This document shows positions 1 through 8,868 of a DNA stretch of 13,813 nucleotides, one piece after another. How positions within the stretch are numbered: position 1 is the first letter of the stretch; every line of letters begins with the position of its first letter. The notes below the pieces were generated by a model, which worked only from the letters and a program-made list of their open reading frames with translations, did not search any database and was not told the DNA's origin. The translations under genes were made by a program, and so were the position numbers. Source of the stretch: Phoronis ovalis (taxonomy: Eukaryota; Phoronida; Phoronidae); NCBI GenBank assembly GCA_028565635.1, contig JAOXYB010035952.1, forward strand, positions 1 to 13,813, written 5' to 3'.

Positions 1-945
1 ATCAATTTAAAAGTAGCAATTATGCCAAAATTATAGTTGGAATAAACTCTTAAAAATAAAGGTAAATGACACTCCTGTTTATAGTTTGACAACAAATGTT
101 GTTTTATAGCACAAGTAGACCTGAACGCACTTGCCTGACACAATCGTACCACCTGATGCAACAAGAAAACACTATTACAAACTACAAACTGAAAGTTAAA
201 CAAAATGCTGACAAAATTTAACATATATGCTGGAATTAATGTGCTGTGTAATTCTCTTTTTGGATTTTATAATTTAATACCTCCACCAGACCACATTTAT
301 CTTTTGATAATTTATTTGTCATGGTCTAACACGCTTAAAAATGAACAATTTCTGAATATTTACTTTTTCGTTTCGGTGAGAAGGAAAATAATGAAAGTCG
401 TTTAGTACGAATCAAAAAAACGCTTTTTAATATTATCTTTCTGGAATATTTATGAAACTGGAGTTAGGCACTGGGTGTTTATTAAAAGTAGGATATGTCG
501 GATAATACTTGTAAAATATCGAGAACAAGAAAAAATGAAAGTCACTAGTTTTGTTGTGTACCAGGTAAAACAACATTTCATGAATTGGTAGTATCGGGAC
601 GCTTGGTATTTTTTATGTGGATTTCGCTATGAGCGCTTCTTCTTACATGTTGTGATACACGTACACACTAAAATTATTTTAATTTTCAAATTTTTTTTTG
701 TCCCTGTTGAACAAGCCTAGACACGTCACAAAAATGCTAAGTCATCATATCTTTTTTGCATCGCTCAGTAAATCACACGAGTTATTCTATCACCTTTAAA
801 ACTACTCATCTAAAAATAACATTGTGTCATACCCGTTGTGGTATTTCTCATCCAAACAGATAAAAAGCCTGTGCCCAAACATTTTAAACAGAGTTCGCTA
901 TCTTTGCAACGATTAGCAGTAACAACATTGTTACAAAGTTTAATC
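1..945. other. 5' flank of the MOXD1-like gene
   Basis: This is AT-rich sequence with no supported coding exon. A 66-codon open frame at 205-405 has no recognisable motif and low-complexity composition, so I treat it as chance. I see no canonical TATA box at a fitting distance. The real transcription start and any 5' non-coding exon cannot be placed. Confidence 0.5.
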
Positions 946-1239
946 ATGTTGCATTTTAACTTTATATCTTTTCTTTTACTTTGCTTTTTAAATAAATGTC
1001 TACTTGTATCCGCCGAAAATAGAAATATCGTTCCGACAGAGCAGTTTGTTCATAGCGCCGTTTTGGACATTGAAGAAAGATTTCATTTATTCTGGAAATT
1101 CGATAAAAAGTCGATGGCATTTGAAGTTCACTGTAACACACAAGGCTATGTTGGATTCGGTTTATCTCCGAACGGAGGAATGGCTGGAGCAGATATTGTG
1201 ATTGGTGGAGTGAAAGAAGATGGAACAAGTTATTTCTCG
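946..1239 (+). CDS. MOXD1: MOXD1-like exon 1: signal peptide and start of DOMON domain
   Basis: This exon encodes 98 codons and ends in phase 0. It starts with MLHFNFISFLLLCFLNKC, a hydrophobic signal peptide with predicted cleavage after Ala23. The DOMON signature GYVGFGLSPNGGMAGADIVI follows. The donor is TCG|GTATTA at 1240. Reading past this point gives a stop at 1270, so the exon must end here. Confidence 0.9.
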
Positions 1240-4200
1240 GTATTAATTGATCACTGTCTTGTCGCTTTTTAAAAACAGTTAATTAATTTGTTTAAATTTT
1301 AAAATCCACAATCGATAGCAGAGTACATTGTACATATACTGGAGAGGTCATTTTCCTTGTTATTTTGAGATAAGAAGTAAAAAAATATATAATTTAATTA
1401 TTTGATGATTATGAGGGTTTTATTTCTGTTTCATATTGGCATCTTATGTAGGTCATGATACTTACAATACTAATTTTCGACCTCTATAAAGCAAACAATG
1501 AATGCATTACAAAAGAAATAACAATCCTCTGTTTCAATGTTTAAATTTGTTGTTTCAAGCTTAAATAATATACAATGTCATGTAAACACAATTAACTTTG
1601 AAAGTATGAAAAAAAAGTTTTCCATTTATTTTTCAGATTAGTTCGTTCTAGTGGTATATGTCCTTAATTTGTATTTGTTGTGCTTGTTTGTTTTTGTAAT
1701 TAAGTATTGTATTTTGGTTGTTCATTTTTATATAATTAATTTATATAAGCAGAAACGTAATTTTTAAAAAATGTACAATTATAGTATTATTATTTGCCTG
1801 TATATAGGACTATCATGCCATAGGGAAAACCACTCCAGTTATAGACTCGGTACAGAACTGGGAATTATTGAACGCTTCTCAAACCGATATGTTTACAGTT
1901 TTAAAATTCAGACGTGATCTGGACACCTGTGATGACAAAGATATGATTATCACGGTAAGCTTCAAATAAATTTGTCCAAAACATTTTGCTGATTTGTTCA
2001 GAATATACGTACACATAACTGCATTACATTTGATTGCTGTTTTTCAACTTCCAACTGCAACTGCCAATTTCAACGACTTTTACAGGTTTCCTATCAAGTA
2101 TACCAAGTATATTTTTGTCCTAGCTTTATTTGTTTCCCTTGCTTCTCTCCACGTGGTCTTAAAGGGTTGGATATTTCAAATATTTTCAGTCAGATACAAT
2201 GAGAGTTATCTGGGCTTATGGTACTTCCGACAACATTGGCCAACATGTTAAAAGTTCACGGGGAACGAAGAGCATTCATCTAACAGCAAACCAGGTGTAT
2301 GCACCTACCACACCAAACGATACAATTACTTGGAATATTACTGTTCAAAAGGTGAGGAACACTTTATAGCATTATATTGGCTTTTGCTGAAAGTAACTAT
2401 GTATTTTCATTTAAAATATTCATGTAAGTTAACGTTTGTATGAGCGTTTTCATAGGATCTCATTATAGTCCTGGGTTTGAATACTTGGCAGTCATGACTT
2501 TTTATTTTAATAATTTATTGATTTAAACGTCAATAATTATTTTAAAATTACAATTATATGGCCATTTAAATTTTAAGGCTAAGCTAGACTCTCATCACTG
2601 TTTAAATAAAAATTCGTAAAAAATCCACCTTCATTTTTCACATTCCAAATAGATATTTTCTAAAAACTTTAACATTAAAGCTATAACATAATGATATTGT
2701 CTAACCATTGTGTACAATATATGAAATTTAATTTTTAGCGTTCAATTACACCCTATAAAAATCATTAGGTACATCCTATGGAAAAACCCAGTAGATCAAA
2801 ATTCATGTTAACTCTAAATTTATTTTTTAGCAAACAGTATAAAATAATCACTTTTTTAAACATTAATTAATAATTCAAAGATTATTCGCAGTATTTACAA
2901 CTTCGTTGCAGCAGGATTTTGCTGTAGGACGTACCTTAATAAAACGTTAATTGTTGCACACTCAAGTCTAAAAATACCACCATGACATAGCATGAATGTT
3001 TTAAAAGGTTTTAGAAAACCTTTATTTTTTGTAAAAAAATATAATTCGGATTGTTCATGAATTTTTATTTAAACAGTATCGAAGGTCTAGCTTAGCCTTA
3101 ATGTTTTAATTATTTAAAAATGACTAATTTTCAACATACAGGTTGCCGTGCCTTCCACCGATACTACATACTGGTGTGAAATATTCAAAGTTCCTCTTCT
3201 TCATAAAAAACATCATGTTATTCAGTTTGGACCAATGATCCAACCTGGTAACGAAGGCCTAGTTCACCACATGCTCGTATATCAGTGCGCCCATACATTT
3301 ACAGATGAAGAACTATTTAAAGGAGACTGCGAGGCTATGGATCCACTGGCACGCTTTGGATGCAGCCAAGCGGCTGTATTCGCATGGGCTGTTGGGGGCG
3401 GGGTATGTAGAGAAATATAATTTTTTGTGATAAAATATTATTTTAACTGTATTTATGTATACATGTACTGCTTCCTTGATGTATCGGTTGAAAGTTCCAG
3501 TTTGTTTTAATTAGTTACAATAGGCCCAACCATTGTCAGATAGCCCACTGACTTAGTATTCTAGTAATTCAAACGTTACATTTTTCTGCTAATATTTGTA
3601 ATATTTTTAGCAAATGTTCTTTTATTTTCTATAAATTTAAATTCACGCCTTACCGTATTGTTTTATATTACAGATTTATTATTACCCTGAACATGCAGGA
3701 CAACCTTTTAGAGAAGTCGACTCATCGAAGTTTCTTATGTTTGAAGTACATTACGATAACCCCGAGCATAGAGCTGGTAGGTTGGCAACATCAGATTATG
3801 TTTTCTCTTACATCAAGTAATCACAATTATAATAATAGTCAAGGATATAAATAAAATATTTGTAAGCCTAAATGTCTCAAAGATTCGTGTGTGTTTTACA
3901 TGCAATATGATGAAATAAAAGCATAAAATAGAGTCCGATGTAAAAAAAACAAATAAAAATTAAATTCTTCACTTCTTGTATCATTGTATCATATAAAAAC
4001 AGCATAAAATACAAATAAAGAAATAAAATATTCTCTACATGAAGAGTCTAAACTATTATACAAGTTTTAGGCAGTTCATTGCCTATAATTAAAAGTTAAC
4101 TGATACATTCTTAGACTTAGTTTCCGAGGTGGGTATCTTGAAACTCGTCCATTTTTTATTGTTCTGTTTTCTTTTAACTGCAGTGATTACATTGACAAAA

Positions 4201-7200
4201 CGACTTCCGTTCAATATCTCATTGCTGAACGAACTGCATGTCGCACTTTAAGTACGCATCTGGATACGAACCACTAAAAGAGTGGAGGATCAAATAAATA
4301 CTATAATGTTTCATTTGAGATGACTGATAAAAATCAAACGTTGTCAATTTCAAACGTTGTCAATTTTTCTCTGATAGCGAGTAATTCTATAATTGTTTTT
4401 AATGTTTTTTTACTTTAGATTTTGTGGATTCTTCCGGTTTGCAAATTGTCTTAACACCAAGTGTTCGTAAATATGATGCCGATGTGTGGACGACTGGATA
4501 TGCTGTTACGGATGCTCAAGTTATACCACCAGGTGTAGAACGATATTTATCAAGAGGCTACTGCCATACGGAGTGTACCGACTTACCAGTAAGTTTATCA
4601 ACTGTATTGTAGGTTGAATTTCTGATGGTATTGGATCATACACAGATCATTTCAATCATTTTAAGGTCATTTAAGTATCAACAGGCTTTTTTTACCATGT
4701 TTCCGACCAGTTTCTACAGCTATGCTACAGGTTTGTTGATTGACATTTGATGTCATGTAGAAGTCAAAAACCTTAGAATAGCATGAAACTTTCAAAAATG
4801 ATGCTTTTATATCATTTAAAGGTCATCTAGGGTCATTTGGTCAAAAGAAAAAAAAATCTTGAAATTTGATAAAAAAACGAGGTTATCTGAGTTGATTTGA
4901 AGTGTCAATCAGAGATAAAAAGGCAACATGTTAAAATTGCATGAACATTTCAAAATTGAGGATTTTATGTAAATAAATATATAAAAAATATAGTGGGCTA
5001 CGTTCTAACGCAATCCTAAGTTCAAGGGGCCAATTTTTTGCGAGTGTAACTTGGCCTCTGCTAAAGGCGCTTCTACTTCTACAAATTAAAATTATTATAC
5101 TTTAATCATTTCAACATTGGTGTGCTTTATTTTAAGGAATCTGGTATAAATGTATTCAGCGTTTTCAATCATGCTCATCTGATGGGAAGAGATCTTCGAT
5201 TACGTCATATTCGGAATGACGTTGAATTACCACCAATCATGGAAGACAGAAATTACGATTTTAATTACCAAGAATTTCGTACTCTCCCTCAGGAAGTCAA
5301 AATCTTACCTGTAAGCAAAATTTTCTGTATATCAAAGAAATATTATTTATGATTTGAGACAAACAATTCCTCTTTGCTGACGCATGCCTACACCCACACC
5401 AGCTAGGTAGACTCTAATCGGTTTCGTAACTGACACCCATAAACATTTTCGCACTTTCCAATGGCAGTCGGGGTCAGATCCAGTGAGTTTGATTTAATGG
5501 AAGTACATAAAATTGATCAAAATGTAATGTATATGCTGCTTTAAGTATTTTTAATCTATATCTCATTGATGGCGGAGATCCAGTGTATTTGAGGCTCGGC
5601 AGGCATACCAATACAAGTGTAATATGAAGTTCGTAAGCATATTTTCAGCGTAACACAGCTCTGCTTTCATTTCTACATTTCTTAATTATTACAGAATGAT
5701 ACTTTGATTACTGATTGCTACCTGAATTCAATTGGGAGATCATCTATGAGTTACGTAAGTCCGATGTTGTCTCTGTAAAATCTTCAACTGTTACGATGTA
5801 TACAGTTTGCGATTATTAGTTACATATTTGTTACATTCATTTTATACGGTTTTTTCTTCTTTTAAAAGTCAGTATCCCAGTCTTAGTGTTATGGTGCAAG
5901 ATTCGTATATTTACACATACTATGTCATGATAAACTAAACTAAATTATATAAAATTATAATGCGACTTTGTTTTAAAATGTAAACAGTACATTATACTTC
6001 ATAGCTAATAATCCGATTCCAGCCATTTGCTTATTACTGATTCTTGTGTTCCTGATCGAGTCCAGAATATTCCAATCAGACTGATTATCTCATTGCAGGG
6101 AGGTCTGGGAACCTATGACGAGATGTGTGTGTCCTTCATACTGTACTATCCAAAGAAGCGACTATCTTACTGCTTAAGTACTAGTCCACCAGACGCCACT
6201 TTTAAAGTTTTAGGAGATGATGTGAAATATGAAAGTTTTAACGATTCGTGAGTGCTTTTCTGTCAGAAGTTGTAATTTTTTTTTAAACTGTGTGTTAATT
6301 GAGTTACTAATATTGCAATTTTATCACAATTGATGTCGTTGATGCATTAGGTACACCTGTACAATAAAGATGTACAAGTATACTTTTACGAGGATTAAAA
6401 GCGCTGTCACATCAGTGAAAAAGGTCAGAATAAAGTGAAGGTGTTTTTAAAAATTATATTGTACATCACATTTGTAATTATTTGACAACCCCTAACAAAT
6501 GCTCGTTTCCATCAATCGCAGAACTTCGCTATACGGCGTATCATATAGAATACTGGAACCATCTCGGTATGCAAATATGACATGGAAGGAAGCGATGGAA
6601 CACGTAGACTGGACTAACCCTGAAAATGTGAAGAAAGTTCAAGATGCTGAACTGAATACTCCGCATTACTCTTTTCTTCCGAACTGTCCTGTTAGAGTAA
6701 GTTATATTATTGCCAATTTCAATTTTATTAAATAATCATAAACATATTATGACAATTTACAACTCTAAAGCTATATAGAGTTAAAAATGGAATTTTTTAA
6801 AACATTTTATGTAAGATTTCCATGCATGATCACTCGAAAATATACCTATTGATATACATGTAGTAGCGATTGGTTTTGAAGCATTTGAATATCTATGTGA
6901 TACACAAAGCTCTTGAATCATATAATCCCATCCAGACTAAGACATCAATGTGCGCCTTTTGTCAATATACTCATCGATTGTAGTTGCATGTTTTTTAAAA
7001 CATGCATCGTAAACATACCAAAAAACATTCGTAATTTTGAAATCATAGTAGCACAAGAAATCTATATAGTTTTTTAAATAAGCGTATTTCACCAGCACAA
7101 TAAGAAAAAAGAAACTAATGTCTCTGTACAAAATACCAAACTGAAAACTAATACAGTGGACATTTTTCTCGAAATCGCTTTTGTTTTAGTTCACTAGTAT

Positions 7201-7514
7201 TTATTGCATAGGTAAGCATGATATAGATAGACTGGACAAAGTTTAGAAACACGAATATATCGACGGCATTGTTATCTCTGTATAATTATAACAAACAAAA
7301 CAAATCTAATTGATATTCTTATTTGTTTGCATTGTAGTATCCGACGAATATAACTACTGCTTACATACCGCCGGACAGACCATGTCAGGATAAGACAACT
7401 GTACCTGCGTATCGAAGCACCACGGAAAACAGTGGGACGTCTATATCCATGATCAATGCTAGTTTCTTTTTATTCACAATATTAAGTTTTGTTTCTCCTT
7501 TGATTTTTATTTAG
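946..7514 (+). CDS. MOXD1: DBH-like monooxygenase (MOXD1 family), complete 11-exon gene, 623 aa
   Basis: Joined exons: 946-1239, 1808-1954, 2190-2351, 3142-3402, 3674-3776, 4419-4588, 5137-5310, 5695-5754, 6099-6247, 6522-6696 and 7338-7514. All junctions are GT-AG and phases agree. A signal peptide (residues 1-23, cut after VSA) is followed by a DOMON domain (about 34-150), the N-terminal copper type II monooxygenase domain (about 202-325) and the C-terminal one (about 340-500). Copper ligands of the PHM/DBH family are all visible: His243-His244 in HHMLVYQC, His314 in FEVHYDNP, His391 and His393 in HAHLMGR, and Met466 in DEMCVSF. HYDNP and HAH fit MOXD1, whereas DBH has HYHNP and HTH. The length is close to that of human MOXD1 (613 aa). 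The family uses copper and ascorbate to hydroxylate substrates; the MOXD1 substrate is not established. Several N-glycosylation sequons fit a secretory or ER location. The start is the ATG that puts the signal peptide at the N-terminus; the frame stays open upstream only to a GTG at 838. An orthologue of tyramine or dopamine beta-hydroxylase is less likely. Confidence 0.93.
1240..1807 (+). other. Intron 1 of the MOXD1-like gene
   Basis: This is AT-rich intronic sequence (568 bp) with poly-T and TATATAATTAATTTATATA-like palindromic stretches. I see no exon or recognisable element. Confidence 0.6.
1808..1954 (+). CDS. MOXD1: MOXD1-like exon 2: DOMON domain
   Basis: This exon has 49 codons, phase 0 at both ends, acceptor TATATAG|GAC and donor ACG|GTAAGC. 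It encodes DYHAIGKTTPVIDS and NWELLNASQTD, which continue the DOMON domain as in MOXD1. NAS is an N-glycosylation sequon. It is too short to stand out as an open reading frame on its own. Confidence 0.88.
2190..2351 (+). CDS. MOXD1: MOXD1-like exon 3: end of DOMON domain and linker
   Basis: This exon has 54 codons, phase 0 at both ends, acceptor TTTTCAG|TCA and donor AAG|GTGAGG. It encodes SDTMRVIWAYGTSDNIG and a KSSRGTKSIHL segment, matching the DOMON-to-monooxygenase linker. NDT and NIT are glycosylation sequons. Confidence 0.88.
2573..3101. mobile_element. Foldback MITE-like element with long inverted repeats, inside intron 3
   Basis: The left end TTAAGGCTAAGCTAGAC is exactly the reverse complement of the right end GTCTAGCTTAGCCTTAA (3085-3101). 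Identity continues inward with few mismatches through CTGTTTAAATAAAAATTC (left 2598-2615) and its complement near 3055-3075. It persists as a diverged alignment over roughly 200 bases per arm, so most of the element can fold on itself. No transposase frame is present, so it would be non-autonomous. The ends contain TTAA, which could be a TTAA or TA target-site duplication. Because TTAA is itself palindromic, the true end is uncertain and the family cannot be fixed. Confidence 0.75.
3142..3402 (+). CDS. MOXD1: MOXD1-like exon 4: N-terminal Cu monooxygenase domain
   Basis: This exon has 87 codons, phase 0, acceptor CATACAG|GTT and donor GGG|GTATGT. It carries the family marks TTYWCEIFKVP, then HHMLVYQC with the paired copper-H ligands His243 and His244, then AWAVGGG. 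Cysteines 213 and 250 are in positions conserved for family disulphides. Confidence 0.93.
3674..3776 (+). CDS. MOXD1: MOXD1-like exon 5: third copper-H ligand
   Basis: This exon is 103 bases long and ends in phase 1; the acceptor is TATTACAG|ATT and the donor GCTG|GTAGGT. It encodes YYYPEHAGQPF and FEVHYDNP, in which His314 is the third copper-H ligand. The split codon is completed by AT of exon 6 to give Asp323. Confidence 0.9.
3777..4418 (+). other. Intron 5 with a 16-bp tandem duplication
   Basis: This is a 642-bp AT-rich intron. It holds two perfect adjacent copies of CAAACGTTGTCAATTT at 4335-4350 and 4351-4366. Nothing else is recognisable. Confidence 0.65.
4335..4366. repeat. Perfect 16-bp tandem duplication
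   Basis: CAAACGTTGTCAATTT occurs twice, head to tail with no spacer. This looks like a recent slippage event about 50 bases upstream of the exon 6 acceptor. Confidence 0.9.
4419..4588 (+). CDS. MOXD1: MOXD1-like exon 6
   Basis: This exon is 170 bases long, enters in phase 1 and leaves in phase 0; the acceptor is TACTTTAG|AT and the donor CCA|GTAAGT. It encodes DSSGLQIVLTPSVRKYDADV, then IPPGVERYLSRGYC and HTEC, all aligning with the MOXD1 inter-domain region. Confidence 0.92.
4782..4968. repeat. Degenerate direct repeat in intron 6, about 158-bp period
   Basis: The 29-base stretch at 4782-4810 matches that at 4940-4968 at 24 of 29 positions (CATGAA..TTTCAAAA.TGA.G.TTTTAT). The surrounding intron (4589-5136) has several GGTCA-containing words, suggesting a decayed tandem or dispersed repeat. 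The full unit boundaries are not clear. Confidence 0.5.
5137..5310 (+). CDS. MOXD1: MOXD1-like exon 7: copper-M histidines
   Basis: This exon has 58 codons, phase 0, acceptor ATTTTAAG|GAA and donor CCT|GTAAGC. It encodes FNHAHLMGRDLRLRHIR, with copper-M ligands His391 and His393, followed by DFNYQEFRTLPQEV. The purine-rich TTTTAAG acceptor is weaker than the others, but the protein match fixes it. Confidence 0.92.
5695..5754 (+). CDS. MOXD1: MOXD1-like exon 8 (60-bp micro-exon)
   Basis: This exon has 20 codons, phase 0 at both ends, acceptor TTATTACAG|AAT and donor TAC|GTAAGT. It encodes NDTLITDCYLNSIGRSSMSY, equivalent to the GDNLITECRYNTKD-type stretch before the conserved Gly-Gly of exon 9. 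Its length is a multiple of three, so skipping it would keep the frame. Confidence 0.85.
6099..6247 (+). CDS. MOXD1: MOXD1-like exon 9: copper-M methionine
   Basis: This exon is 149 bases long, enters in phase 0 and leaves in phase 2; the acceptor is CATTGCAG|GGA and the donor GATTC|GTGAGT. It encodes GGLGTYDEMCVSFILYYP. Met466 is the copper-M thioether ligand of the family. Confidence 0.92.
6522..6696 (+). CDS. MOXD1: MOXD1-like exon 10
   Basis: This exon is 175 bases long, enters in phase 2 and leaves in phase 0; the acceptor is AATCGCAG|A and the donor AGA|GTAAGT. It encodes ANMTWKEAMEHVDWT and ends FLPNCPVR. The F/W-DAM...W pattern matches the C-terminal region of MOXD1. Confidence 0.9.
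6697..7337 (+). other. Intron 10 of the MOXD1-like gene
   Basis: This is a 641-bp AT-rich intron with a strong AGA|GTAAGT donor. A 64-codon opposite-strand open frame (6937-7131) is low-complexity and has no motif. Nothing else is seen. Confidence 0.55.
7338..7514 (+). CDS. MOXD1: MOXD1-like exon 11: C-terminal tail and stop
   Basis: This exon has 58 codons plus TAG at 7512, and its acceptor is CATTGTAG|TAT. It encodes a Pro- and Thr-rich spacer, then SFFLFTILSFVSPLIFI at the very end. A short hydrophobic terminus after Asn-Ser-Gly (596-598) looks like a GPI-attachment signal; a C-terminal membrane anchor is the alternative. Confidence 0.85.
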   Translation, partial: YPTNITTAYIPPDRPCQDKTTVPAYRSTTENSGTSISMINASFFLFTILSFVSPLIFI

Positions 7515-7598
7515 CGAGACTCATTCTCGTTTGGACGTACATGTTGAGTCTATCTGTTTTAGCTGAATAACACTTGCTCCCGAAATCAGAAACACCAC

Positions 7599-7648
7599 GA
7601 GGGGGGTGCATTTCAAAATAGGATTGAAGAAAAATTGACACCCCTCTC
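7599..7648. repeat. G-rich/C-rich inverted repeat (hairpin)
   Basis: GAGGGGGGTG (7599-7608) pairs with CACCCCTCTC (7639-7648) at 9 of 10 positions, with a loop of 30 bases. It lies 85 bases after the stop codon of the + gene, in its probable 3' UTR. The right arm is part of a unit related to the 30-bp repeat. Confidence 0.6.
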
Positions 7649-8070
7649 TTTTGTGATCCGCAAAAATTTAGAACCTTCCTCTGACTTGCACAAATAATAG
7701 ACTAGATATGTTACATTATACACATGTACCAAGATTAGACTATTCACAGTATGAATTAATAATAATGATTATTAATATTTGAAGTCTAATTTAATTTGTT
7801 CTAGTTTTACTCTTTGGAATAATAACTATTCAAGAGAATTCAGTACATGGCAAAAGACAAAAATAGAAATGCTAACCTGTTAAAATCAGGACCAAGTCGA
7901 TTTTTTAAAATCCAAATTGCTATAATTATTCAAAAAATGCGAATATGCACATTATCAAATACCTCTAGGTGCGGCTTTGATTTGTTTGATTTCTTATTTT
8001 CACACAAAAAACAATGAAAAACGGAAGGGGTCCGCAGAAGGTATAGGTTAAATGGTGTTATGTGGGACAA

Positions 8071-8190
8071 TTTTTGAAGTTTCCTTGCATGAAAATAAAA
8101 TTGCAACCCCCTTTGGTTGTGTACAGAAAATCGCAACCCCTTTTTACCTTTCACAAAAAAGCTGCCCCCATGATTTGCACAGTAAAACAT
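8071..8190. repeat. 30-bp-period degenerate tandem repeat, four units
   Basis: Units are 8071-8100, 8101-8130, 8131-8160 and 8161-8190. Units 2 and 3 share a T(T/C)GCAACCCC(C/T)TTT...ACAGAAAA-like core, while units 1 and 4 are more diverged. Because the period is a multiple of three, frames remain open on both strands. The minus frame reads as 10-residue blocks such as KGKKGLRFSV and HNQRGLQFYF. Two related units lie in the same orientation at about 7635-7696. Confidence 0.6.
8094..8099 (+). promoter_or_regulatory. Candidate poly(A) signal AATAAA (+ gene)
   Basis: This is the first canonical AATAAA after the stop codon at 7514, about 580 bases downstream. It lies inside the 30-bp repeat, so it may be fortuitous. 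Confidence 0.3.
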
Positions 8191-8586
8191 GTTCTTTTGC
8201 CACCTGCAACGGGCTAACATCATCTATACAAGAACAAAACATCCGTTTATGTTTCGCGATTTATATAAATGTAATTTGTCGCACACTAGAGCAGGTTAGG
8301 GGTGTAACCAGTCACTGCATATTAACGTGATAACCATGTTTAACGGAGAGCATTCATTCGAAACCACAGGCTTTTTGTCTATTAATGACCACGGTATAAC
8401 ATGATGACTGATGAAAATCCGAGAGCGTGGAATATCTATGCGAACAAAGTTATGCTACAATCAATAGATATCACAACCTTGTTAGTGCTAGCAATAGATA
8501 CATGTCGTCACCATGAGTTCATTCTGCTGTGAATAACAATGTATTTTATCTTTTTATACTAGATTGCCTAACTGTACATATTGAAG

Positions 8587-8592
8587 AATAAA
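8587..8592 (+). promoter_or_regulatory. Candidate poly(A) signal AATAAA (+ gene)
   Basis: GAATAAAC is the second canonical signal, about 1.07 kb beyond the stop codon. If used, the + transcript would end within 300 bases of the stop codon of the opposing gene. Confidence 0.35.
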
Positions 8593-8868
8593 CGAACTCG
8601 TCCAATTGCAAAAAGGTGATATTTTATAGTTAAAACATCTTACCCTCCTACATATTTATCTGTATTTATCTTCGGTGGAAGCTCTTATTAACTTTTACTC
8701 AATGGATGCCAGTCCATGTTTTTTTCAGCGACATATCTGTTTCATTTTCCATATCAAAGAACCTCTAATGGAATAGATAAATTCTCAAAAAATGAAGTAT
8801 TGCCTGTTTTAAAATTAGTTGGTCTATATTTCATAATCCGTATTGCGCTTCATCCATATAAACAAAAA

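Larger units (their letters stand above)
7515..8868. other. Convergent intergenic / 3' UTR region
   Basis: This 1354-bp gap lies between the two stop codons. It should contain the 3' UTRs of both genes. It holds a G-rich/C-rich hairpin (7599-7648), an AT-rich hairpin with 9-bp arms (7755-7776), the 30-bp tandem repeat and two AATAAA signals on the + strand. The short open frames at 7930-8223 (-), 8052-8330 (+) and 8716-9063 (+) are best explained by the repeat or by the antisense of the neighbouring exon. Confidence 0.6.

Noticed and set aside
205-405. 66-codon open frame on the + strand
   Set aside because: It has no recognisable motif, low-complexity AT-rich composition and no link to the downstream gene. 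It is best treated as chance.
1994-2251. 85-codon open frame overlapping intron 2 and exon 3
   Set aside because: It is out of frame with the MOXD1-like exon 3 and mostly intronic. The spliced model explains the region better.
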